Source: JBEKHT01 sp049516595 (lineage in GTDB: Bacteria; Chloroflexota; Anaerolineae; Anaerolineales; RBG-16-64-43). From it: a DNA stretch of 64,000 nt. The stretch lies in the NCBI GenBank assembly GCA_049516595.1, contig JBEKSY010000006.1, positions 67,336 to 131,335 on the forward strand, given 5' to 3'. Below, in pieces: positions 25,511 to 33,800 of the stretch (position 1 is the stretch's first letter; every line of letters begins with the position of its first letter). Both the position numbers and the translations under genes were made by a program. The notes under the pieces are model-generated. The model worked only from the letters and a program-made list of their open reading frames with translations, was not told the origin of the DNA and ran no database searches.

Positions 25511-26767
25511 CTAAGCCTTTCCCGTTCGCACCAGGCGGTTACTGCTGGTAGAGGCCAGGGCCTCCTCGAGCCCTCGCCGGCGCCGGCGGATGAAGGCGGG
25601 CACGTCCAGATCTTCTTCGGCCGAAGGGGGCTGGACGCGGTGGGCTGCATGCGCCGCAGAAGCCGGGGTCGTCTCCAGCGATAGCGCGCGCTCCTCTTCG
25701 GGTTTGACCGAGGTAGCTTGCAGGAGGATGTGGGAGGCGCCAGCCAGAACACTCCCCAGCGGCTGCCCACCCACGCCCGTGACCACGACAATAGCCTGGA
25801 CGCGCCCGCTCATGCCCGGATCGATGGCGGCTCCAAACACAACCTCCGCGTCCTTGGCGCCTGCGGCCTGGATCTCCTGCATCGCCTTGTGCACTTCCAT
25901 CAGCTCCAGGTCTTCCCCTCCGGTGAAGTGGACCAGGATTCCTGCGGCATGATCCAAGGAGCCAATTTCCAGCATGGGATTGCGCAGGGCAGACCGGACC
26001 GCGGACACGGCTTTGTCCGGCCCGCTGCCCTGACCCACGGCGAAGTAGGCGCCGCCTGCGAGCTGCATTAGCGCTCGCACATGGGAGAAGTCGACGTTCA
26101 CGAGTCCCGGGCGAGTGATCAACTCGGTGATGGCCTGCACCCCCTGCCGGAGAACATCGTCGGCCAGCCGCAAGGCGACGTCAAAGCTGGTCTGCCGCGG
26201 GGCCACCGCAAGCAGCCGGTCATTGGGGATCGTGATCAAGGTGTCGCAGTATTCGCGCAGGCGCTCCATGCCCGCTTCCGCAATCAGGGCCCGTTTGCGT
26301 CCCTCGAAGGAAAAGGGCAGGGTGACAATGGCCACAACGATCGCACCCTGCTTGCGCGCGATCTCAGCGGCCACTGGGATGGCGCCCGTTCCTGTCCCAC
26401 CGCCCAACCCACAGGTCAGGAACACCATGTCGCCCGGCCCCAGCACCTCCGCCAGCTCCCGCTCGCTCTCGCGGGCGGCCGCCTCACCCACATCCGGCAT
26501 TCCTCCTGCACCCAGGCCCCGGGTCGTATGCGGCCCTAGGGCGACCTTGACTGGCGCCAGGCAGGTGGCCAGGGCCTGTTGGTCTGTGTTGCATGCAATG
26601 AACTCGACGCCACCCAATCCGAGCTCAATCATTCGGTTGACTGCGTTGGACCCTCCGCCGCCCAGGCCAACCACCTTAAGCACCGTGACCCCGGGCGCCA
26701 AAGCCTTCTCGGGCCGGGTTGGGCTCAAGCTGAAGTCCTGGGGTTTCCCCAAGAATGCGTTCGTCAC
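25511..26767 (-). CDS. ftsZ: FtsZ-family tubulin-like GTPase with altered T7 loop
   Basis: A 418-residue FtsZ. GTP-binding elements are intact: VVGLGGGGSNAVNRM, FIACNTDQQAL, GLGAGGMPDVGEAAA and the tubulin signature CGLGGGTGTGAIPVAAEIA. The T7 synergy loop, normally NxDFxD, reads NVDFSH (residues 224-229): the second catalytic acid (E. coli Asp212) is His, codon CAT at 26083-26081. This predicts weak or altered GTPase activity on polymerisation. The C terminus carries DLDVPAFIRRRRR, the usual FtsA/membrane-linker-type peptide, then about 20 more residues. The start is GTG at 26767 with GAGGAG six bases before, overlapping the TIM-barrel stop. No ftsA, ftsQ or mur genes are nearby. A sigma-54 promoter lies at the head of this row. 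Confidence 0.93.
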   Translation of the reverse strand: MTNAFLGKPQDFSLSPTRPEKALAPGVTVLKVVGLGGGGSNAVNRMIELGLGGVEFIACNTDQQALATCLAPVKVALGPHTTRGLGAGGMPDVGEAAARESERELAEVLGPGDMVFLTCGLGGGTGTGAIPVAAEIARKQGAIVVAIVTLPFSFEGRKRALIAEAGMERLREYCDTLITIPNDRLLAVAPRQTSFDVALRLADDVLRQGVQAITELITRPGLVNVDFSHVRALMQLAGGAYFAVGQGSGPDKAVSAVRSALRNPMLEIGSLDHAAGILVHFTGGEDLELMEVHKAMQEIQAAGAKDAEVVFGAAIDPGMSGRVQAIVVVTGVGGQPLGSVLAGASHILLQATSVKPEEERALSLETTPASAAHAAHRVQPPSAEEDLDVPAFIRRRRRGLEEALASTSSNRLVRTGKA

Positions 26768-28020
26768 AGAGCACTCCTCTCGCCCACCGATCTCAGCGGC
26801 TCGACAAGGCATCCGGCTGTCTGGAGACGCTCAACGAGGTCCATCGGCGGTTCGTCGCCCAGGACCGTCACCCGCTCGGCCTGCATGGCCTCCTCAACCG
26901 AATATCCGCAAGTCGGCCGGTAAGTGCGCAGGTAGTCTTGAATGGTCTGCCAGGCTCCCTGAGCTAGCTCCTCGGCCTCAGGGGGGATCAGGAAGTAATG
27001 TTCGAAGCGCTTGCCAGCCGGATCTGGCCCCGGAGGGGTCGTCTGGCTCTGCAGCCGCTTCAGTCCATCCACCACGGGCAAGCTGGTCCCATCCGACCGG
27101 TACCAGGCCTGGTCGGCGAAGGGGCTGGCCTCTTCCGTCGCGAGCAACCAGAAGGTCACATTCTGCAGCCAAAATGGAAGCCTCCCCATGCGGGCCTGCC
27201 GGGCGATCTGAAGATTGATCTCTGAGTGGCGCTCCGGATCGGCCGGAGGAAAGTTGGGGTCGATGCGGCTGTGGAGCACGGCTCCCCCGCGAACCATCAC
27301 GATCGGTCGCGGCTCGCCCAGGTGGCTCTGGACGATTTCCTCGACCCACTGGAAACCAAAGAAGCCCCGATGGTCTTCGCTTCCCGGCGGGGTAAGGTAG
27401 GGGCGAGCCTCCGGCCAGCGTTCGCACCCGCCGCGACCCCAATCCCAAGGGCGGTTGTAGGCCCAGGCGTCGACCGCGAACTCCATGCTCGAGAGCAGCT
27501 CGGCCTTCCCGCGGCGCTCGATGGAGGTCAGGGCCGCATCGAGGAACGACAGATCCCAGTAGTCTCCTCCCGGGTAGAGCGGAGGGAACAGAGGAATCAG
27601 CCCTTCCTCCTGTTCCATTTCCGCAATCGGAAGAAAGACATCGAGGAATTGCTCGACGGGAGAGGCCTGCGACCACTGGCCCGGTCGCCAGGATTCTTGC
27701 TGGTTGGGAGCCGAGAATAGGGCCAAGTAGCGTGCTCCCCAACCCGCGTAGCTGCGGAAGAGCAGCCGCAATTCGGGGCCCAGGGGGCGAATGGGGCTTT
27801 CAGGGAGGTGCAGGATGGGTTGGATCCCGGATTCTCGGAGGGCGCAGATGAAGCTTTCAGGAATGGCTCGCGCGAGACCGGAGCGAAGGGTCAGCCACCC
27901 GAGTTCGAGAGCCTGGAACTCGGGCAGCCAGCGTGCAAGATCCTTGGTTGTGTAATGCAGGTCGTCCGGGTAGTAATGAAGCCCCAGGCGTGTTCGCTCG
28001 GCGGTAATGGCAGCGTTCAT
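26764..28020 (-). CDS. TIM-barrel (glycoside-hydrolase-like) protein upstream of ftsZ
   Basis: A 418-residue protein without a signal peptide. Segments such as LGLHYYPDD, FQALELGWLTLRSG, GIQPILHLPESP, WGARYLALFSAPNQ, SSMEFAVDAWAYNRPWDWG, FFGFQWVEEI and IVMVRGGAVLHSR are spaced like the strands of a (beta/alpha)8 barrel, as in clan A glycosidases. I cannot assign a catalytic Glu pair, so enzyme activity is unproven. The C-terminal 60 residues (YSVEEAMQAERVTVLGDE) form a small extra domain. ATG at 28020 follows GGGGTGACGCCG. The gene overlaps ftsZ by four bases and has an upstream sigma-54 promoter. Confidence 0.7.
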   Translation of the reverse strand: MNAAITAERTRLGLHYYPDDLHYTTKDLARWLPEFQALELGWLTLRSGLARAIPESFICALRESGIQPILHLPESPIRPLGPELRLLFRSYAGWGARYLALFSAPNQQESWRPGQWSQASPVEQFLDVFLPIAEMEQEEGLIPLFPPLYPGGDYWDLSFLDAALTSIERRGKAELLSSMEFAVDAWAYNRPWDWGRGGCERWPEARPYLTPPGSEDHRGFFGFQWVEEIVQSHLGEPRPIVMVRGGAVLHSRIDPNFPPADPERHSEINLQIARQARMGRLPFWLQNVTFWLLATEEASPFADQAWYRSDGTSLPVVDGLKRLQSQTTPPGPDPAGKRFEHYFLIPPEAEELAQGAWQTIQDYLRTYRPTCGYSVEEAMQAERVTVLGDEPPMDLVERLQTAGCLVEPLRSVGERSAL

Positions 28021-28044
28021 CGGCGTCACCCCGTGGATGAACGT

Positions 28045-28060
28045 TGCAAGGCCTGTGCCA
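28045..28060 (-). promoter_or_regulatory. Sigma-54 promoter for the TIM-barrel-ftsZ operon
   Basis: Minus-strand TGGCACAGGCCTTGCA fits TGGCACGNNNNTTGCA with one change (G to A at the seventh base) and the exact ten-base GG-GC spacing. It fits inside the 50-base gap between the peptidase stop (28071) and the ATG at 28020. Transcription would start near 28034. Confidence 0.78.
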
Positions 28061-28070
28061 ACCGCCTTGG

Positions 28071-30893
28071 CTATCGGGAGACTGCCAACTTGATCAGATG
28101 GCCTGCTGCGTCAAGGCTCAGCCTTGCGAATTGAGCGTGGCCCGGGCCGTGGCCTTCGATTCGCTTGTCGAGCAAGATAACCCAAGCCGGAAGACCGCCA
28201 GCCGAGCTGGCTACCGCAGGATCCTTGGGGATGGCTGGATCTCGGCGAGGCACGATCTGGGGTTCAAACACCCGTGCCCGGCTGCCTGTCATGCCCGGCA
28301 GGCTGGCCTTGAGGACTTCCTTGAGAGAGTTCTCCAGATCGGCCGGCAGGGTTGCCAAAGAAGTGTCGTCCAGCGCCTTGACCGCGAGTAGGTCCAGGTC
28401 GGCCGGACGCGATTCGCGACGCAAGGCGCTCTTGGTGCCCGTCCCCTGAGCGAATTCCCGAGGCACAAAGAACGGATCGCCAAGGTGGATGAAAGAGATC
28501 AGCGTCTTCTGGTCTTCCCCATCGAGGTATCCTTGACGCCGTCGCATTTCCTCGGCAAAGGTCAGCTTCGCTTGCCTGAGTGCCTCGCCGGAGGGAAGGC
28601 CTCGAGTCAGGCTCTGCCAGTAGTGGAGGGCCACAAGATCTGCTCCAATGAGCGGAGGAGCGGCCGCCCCATAGGCGATCTTGGTAGAACCCACCAGGGC
28701 CCGTGTCCCTGATTCCAAGAACTTCAAGGCGAGTGCGGAATCAATCGTCTTGCTCAACACGTTCGCGCCATAACAGGCCTCGCTGAAGACTACAGTCGGG
28801 GCCCGGCCTGAGTTGGTCACCTGCGCAGGTCGCAAAGCCGTTGGAAACTCGACCGCGGACGAAGCGGATCCGGGCGAACGTTGACCGTACCACTCTGGCG
28901 CATCCTCCAAGCCGTGCAGATTGAAGTAGGAGTACCGAGGGAAGGCCAAGTCCGCCGCCGGAAGTGTGTCGGCATCCGTGGGAGGCGAGATCAACATCGA
29001 ATTGGACTGGCCAATCGGTCGGTATGCCCCCAGGGAGGCAGAGTGCCAGATGCTGGCCGTATACCCCAGACTCTTCCGAAAGCGCTTCACCCTCGGATGA
29101 AGGAGCAGCCTGATCCACCCGTACAATCGAGCCAGTGGGGTCGGCGCTTTCGCGGGAGCCTCGTCAATGATTCTCTGGATGGCCTTCAGGAGAAACTGGG
29201 GGTCATTGCCGGTTGGGTTGGGGATACGGCTCACCGGCCATTCCGGCACGTAGTAATTCTCGTCCCGGGTTGCGTAGGGATTGTCAGAAGGAACATCGTG
29301 ATCGTCGTCGTCGGCGGGATTCGGAAGCCGGTGAAATGGAATGATGTCATGCCCACCGATAATGAGCAAGGCACCAATCATCTCGCCGCGCCGCGCCAGG
29401 GCGGCGTCCAGTTGACAGACCAGGCGCTTCACGTCGGCAGCATTGGAAGCCGGCACGCTCTCCAGTTGGAAGGGGCTCAGGGTTTCCGCGTCATCGGCGT
29501 AGATGGCATAGGCCGACCAGCCCTTGCGGGCGTGCTGGGAGCGAACCAGGGAGGTGAGGGATTGACAAATCGCCGCGGTCGCGCTCAGCCCATATTGGCT
29601 CTGCAGGTTCGCGAGACTCGAGAGTACGACCAAGCTGGGCCGCCTTCGGTCTTCGTCCGCCGGCTTCTTGCGCATGTGCAGCCTTCGCGCCACCCGGTCC
29701 AATTCCGCCCGAACCCGCATGAGGTCCTCGTCCTCTTGTGGTTGACCTTGTGAATCGGCTGGTTGGGTGGAGCCCGAGGGGGCCGTCCCGTGGGTTGCCT
29801 GGGGCGCGCCTGGGTTGGGGGGCAGCGCTCCTGAAGGTCCTTGGAAGTGTTCCCCGGGCAATGGACGGATTTCGACGGGCGTCTCGTCCGAGACGGGAAC
29901 AGGAATCGAGGCCTCTGCCGGCGCTGGGACCGGGGGTGAGGTCAGCCCCCCGGATGGACCGCGGAAGTGCTCCCCCGGCAGCGGACGAATTTCTGCGCCC
30001 GCCTCGTCGACCAGGAGGCTCGTGGGTGGGCCCACGGCCTCCGACCCAGGGATAGGAGACGGGTCCAGGTTGGGCGTCTCTATGAATTCGTCCGCGCCTC
30101 GCGCCGCCGGGGTTGCCCCAGACAACTTGTTCAATCCCGCGGCGAACGCTACCGCCGTGGGAATGGACAAACGAATGTCCGCTTTGAGGTCAGCTGGCCA
30201 AAGGGCAAGATAGGGGTTGAAGGCCCCCAGCATACGTGCGCCCACCTCATGGGCGGGGTCGGCAACGGCCGCCAGGTGGAGAAGTTCCACAGCCTGGGTG
30301 GTCTTCCCGGTGGCCAGGGAGGCTTGCGCCAAGGCCAGCAAGATCGCCGGGCAGCCCGGCCAACGCTGGCGAGAGGCTCCCCCCAGGCACAGGACCGCCT
30401 CGTAATCGCCAGCCAACCATGCAACCTTCAGCTGGGCCCAGGCGGGAAGCAAAGAGTCGGGCCTTGCCCGTTCGACCTCCTCCAACATCCGTTGCGCCTC
30501 GGCGTAATTGTGAGCATGGATCTGTGCCAATCCCTGACGCAGCAGCTCGGCCCAGGCAGGCAGGGGGAGGGGTGACGAAATCGGGTCGGTTGAAAGTGAG
30601 GAAACGAACCCCAGCGAGTCGCGCGCGGCCTCTTCCTGACCCAGGGCGCTCTGGATATCGCTGGCGGTCCGGTAGAAGGCAACCTCCTCGGGATCCGCGA
30701 CCTGGGCGATCTCAATGTGCCTGGACGCGGCTCCCAGGTCGTGCAATTGCTGGTAGGCCTGGGCCAGGAAATACCGTATGCGGAAGTCGCCTGGCCATTG
30801 TCCCAGCCAGCTCCGCGAGGCATCGCGCGCGAAGGCCGAGGCGCGCACGGTGAGGGCCGCATCCGCAAGGTTAAGCAGGGTCTTTCGATCCAC
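28071..30893 (-). CDS. TPR protein with caspase-fold (clan CD, C25/CHAT-like) peptidase domain
   Basis: A 940-residue cytoplasmic protein. Residues 1-250 are TPR-like helical repeats (YFLAQAYQQL, AILLALAQASLATG). Residues 260-390 are a Pro-rich linker holding two near-identical motifs (EIRPLPGEHF+GPSG at about 301 and 341). Residues 410-810 look like a gingipain/CHAT-type caspase fold: IGALLIIGGHDIIPFHRLP, YYVPEWPVSRIPNP, catalytic His in SYFNLHG (about 660), and catalytic Cys in VVFSEACYGA (about 707), then LESGTRALVGSTKIAYGA. Such peptidases usually cut after basic or other specific residues and are often activated by partners. The start is GTG at 30893, three bases after the giant TPR gene's stop, with AGAGG upstream. 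The family call is from motif resemblance. Confidence 0.75.
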   Translation of the reverse strand: MDRKTLLNLADAALTVRASAFARDASRSWLGQWPGDFRIRYFLAQAYQQLHDLGAASRHIEIAQVADPEEVAFYRTASDIQSALGQEEAARDSLGFVSSLSTDPISSPLPLPAWAELLRQGLAQIHAHNYAEAQRMLEEVERARPDSLLPAWAQLKVAWLAGDYEAVLCLGGASRQRWPGCPAILLALAQASLATGKTTQAVELLHLAAVADPAHEVGARMLGAFNPYLALWPADLKADIRLSIPTAVAFAAGLNKLSGATPAARGADEFIETPNLDPSPIPGSEAVGPPTSLLVDEAGAEIRPLPGEHFRGPSGGLTSPPVPAPAEASIPVPVSDETPVEIRPLPGEHFQGPSGALPPNPGAPQATHGTAPSGSTQPADSQGQPQEDEDLMRVRAELDRVARRLHMRKKPADEDRRRPSLVVLSSLANLQSQYGLSATAAICQSLTSLVRSQHARKGWSAYAIYADDAETLSPFQLESVPASNAADVKRLVCQLDAALARRGEMIGALLIIGGHDIIPFHRLPNPADDDDHDVPSDNPYATRDENYYVPEWPVSRIPNPTGNDPQFLLKAIQRIIDEAPAKAPTPLARLYGWIRLLLHPRVKRFRKSLGYTASIWHSASLGAYRPIGQSNSMLISPPTDADTLPAADLAFPRYSYFNLHGLEDAPEWYGQRSPGSASSAVEFPTALRPAQVTNSGRAPTVVFSEACYGANVLSKTIDSALALKFLESGTRALVGSTKIAYGAAAPPLIGADLVALHYWQSLTRGLPSGEALRQAKLTFAEEMRRRQGYLDGEDQKTLISFIHLGDPFFVPREFAQGTGTKSALRRESRPADLDLLAVKALDDTSLATLPADLENSLKEVLKASLPGMTGSRARVFEPQIVPRRDPAIPKDPAVASSAGGLPAWVILLDKRIEGHGPGHAQFARLSLDAAGHLIKLAVSR

Positions 30894-30896
30894 ACA

Positions 30897-33800
30897 TCAC
30901 CTCTTGTCCGGGGCGAGTTCGGGCAGGCCATACACGAGGCCAAGCGCCATCACGGCGGATAGCAATTTGTGAGCGGGCAGATTGCTCGGGTTCAACTGGA
31001 CAGCCTTGCGCAGCGCATCGGTAGCCTCGGAGTAGGAGCGCAGATTCTTGAGGACCACTCCCATCCGGTACATCACCTCACTGTTGGTTGGGTTCAGCCG
31101 CGCGGCGGCCCGATAGGCCTCCAGCGCGAGATCCCAGCGCTGCTGACTCTCCAGCGCGAGTCCCAACTCCAGATCCGCTCGCCAGTCCTTCGGATCCAGC
31201 TCGCGGGCCCGCCGGACGGCGTCCAACGCTTGGTCGATCTGACCCAGCTTGCGAGCCACCCGGCCGATAAGCAGCCAGTGCTCCCCCCGTCGTGGGGCCG
31301 CTTCCGCTGCCGTTTGGGCGCGCCGGAGAGCCTCTTCCCCTTTTCCGAGTTTGAGCAGCGCTTCCGCCAGGGAATGGGAAAGGGCGTCGGAGTTCGGATG
31401 GGCGGGTTCGATCGCCAGAAGAGCCTCGACGGCGCGCTCGGGTTTCCCGGAAAGGATCCAAAGCTGGGCAAGGTGCAGAGTCTCATTGAACGGATCTGGC
31501 AGGAGAGAAGCGGCCTGTCCCAACAACACGGCGGCTTGATCCAAATGCCCCTCGCTCTCCTCGATCTCGGCCAGGATGGAGAGCGATTGTCCTTGATAGC
31601 GCGTGTCCGCCCCTACCTTTTCGACCAACCTGCGTGCTTCGGCTCGATGGCCCGTGGCAATCAGGGCACGCGCAAGGCAGAGACCCCACTCGACGGGCGC
31701 TCTTGGGGAGGACGTCTCGAGGGCCTTGCGGAGGTTCTCCGTGGCCTCTTGGGGATTCCCGGACTCCAGTGCAAGTTCACCGGCTTCGGCCAGGAGTTGC
31801 GGCGAGACCGCCTGGGAAAGGAAGAGGGCCTGGCGATAGTGGGTATGCGCGCCCTGCAGGTCGCCGTCGCGACGCAGCGCACGGGCCAGGCTGATTTGGT
31901 ACTCTGGGTTCTCGGGGGATATCTCAGCCGCCCTTTGGTAATGCGCAATAGAGGCCTCGATTTCTCCCCTGGCTCCAAGCCATTGTCCAAGCAAATGCTC
32001 CCAGGTCGAGACGTGCGGCGCCAGAGCAACCGCCTTCTGGAGCGAGGGGATGGCCTTTTCCATATTTCCCGCGGCTGCGTGAATAAGTGCTCCGATGGCG
32101 TGCGGCAAGGCGAGGAAAGAGGCCAAATCGCTGGCCAAGCCGAGGCTCCGCAGCGCCTCGTCCGGTTTTCCCATCTTCCATTGGGCGAGGGCGAGCGCGA
32201 GGCAGGCGGTGGCATTGCGAGGATCGAGTTGTACCGCCTGCGCTGCCCATTGGTTCGCTTTGGATGGGTCGCCCGTCCTCAAATGCGCCTGAGCCAGGGA
32301 AATCAAGGCGGGGGTGGAGGGACTCTCCGCAACGAGGTGCTCAAGATCCTCCACCTCCCGAGGATCCGGATGGGCGAAGGCCAGGCAGATTCGCGCGCCC
32401 AGGGTCGCGATGATCTCATTGGGGGCCCCTAAGAAGGTGGCCTGCGCGAGGGCAGCGCGGGTGGCTTCCGCCGTGGCCGAGGATAATGCCTCTGCCCACC
32501 CGGGGCTGTCCGCAGCGTGAGCGGCCTGCCAGCGGAAGAAGGCCTCCGCTCGGGCGGTCAAGGCTTCCGCCAAACGCAGTGGATAGTCCCCCGCATCAGG
32601 ATAGGCCTGGCTGAGCCCCTCCAGCAATCGGATGGCGGAGGAGTAGTCTTCGACCAGAAGAGCGGATTCTGCGGTGGTTGACATCCCCTCGCGCGATGAT
32701 CCGCAATGGGCCAGGGCATTCTGCAGCGCCAGAAGGGCAGGGTGCTGAAGGGCTGCGTCAGGAGCGGGAGCACCCAGGCACGCGTGGCTCTTCGCCAGCA
32801 AGGCCCAGGCAAAACTATCCTCGGGAGCCTCTCTAACCAGCTGGTCCGTGATCCGCAGGGCCTCGTCTGGCGCGCCGGAGTCGAGCGCAATCTGAGCTTC
32901 CAGTCTCCGGGCCTCAAAGCTGCCCGGGTCCCCCTCGATCGCCTGTCGGACCCAGGCAAGCGCCTTAGCATGGTCACCGCTTCTGAGCGCGGCCTGCGCG
33001 GCCGCTGCCAGGAGCTGAGGGTTGGAGGGATCCGTTTCGATGGCCTTCTCAAAGTAGTGTACGGCCTCGCCAAACCCTCCTGTATTCAGAAGAGCATCGG
33101 CCAAGCGAGCCGTCAGGGCCTGGGCTTTCGGTCCGAGTCCGATCGCTTTCTTCCAGAGGGCAATCGCGGCTCCTCGGCGGCCATCCTCCCAGTAGGCCTC
33201 CGCCGCGTGCGCCAACAGATCCGGGTTAGCAGGCTCCAAATCGGTTGCCTTCGAGAAGGCCTCGATGGATTCCTCGAATTGGCCGGAGCGCAACATCGCT
33301 TGGCCAAAAGTGTCCAGCGCGCGCACATCCGAGGGGTTGTGCTCGAGGGTGTCGCGCAGAATCCGACCGGCCTCGGCATACTCCTTAAGGTCCATCAGAA
33401 ACTGAGCGGCGCGAATGGGGATCTCCCGATCCTTTCCCGAGGCGATGGCAATGGCCTTGGCCATGGCCTGCCGCGCCATATCGACCTGATTGTTCACCAC
33501 AAGGGTTTCCGCGAGATCGGCCCAGCCGAGTGCCTGGTTGGGGCTCAGTTCCGTCGCCTGTTCGAGCAGCTGCACGGCCTGGTCGGTTTGCCCCACCCTC
33601 CGCAGAACCAGGGCCAAGCCGCGAAGGGCCTCGGCCTGGTCGGGAACCAGCGCGAGCAACCGCTGATAGGCCTCGCGGGCCTCCTCAAGGGAACCTGCCG
33701 CTGCAGATGCTCGAGCGAGCATCTGCAGGGAGGATGGATTGTCCGGGATGATCTGGAGGGCCAGACGCGCGTGGGCAATGGCCGAGGCGGAATCCTTCAG

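Noticed and set aside
28881..29753. 290-codon + strand frame inside the peptidase gene
   Set aside because: Shadow of the minus-strand gene, whose motifs and coupling are clear.
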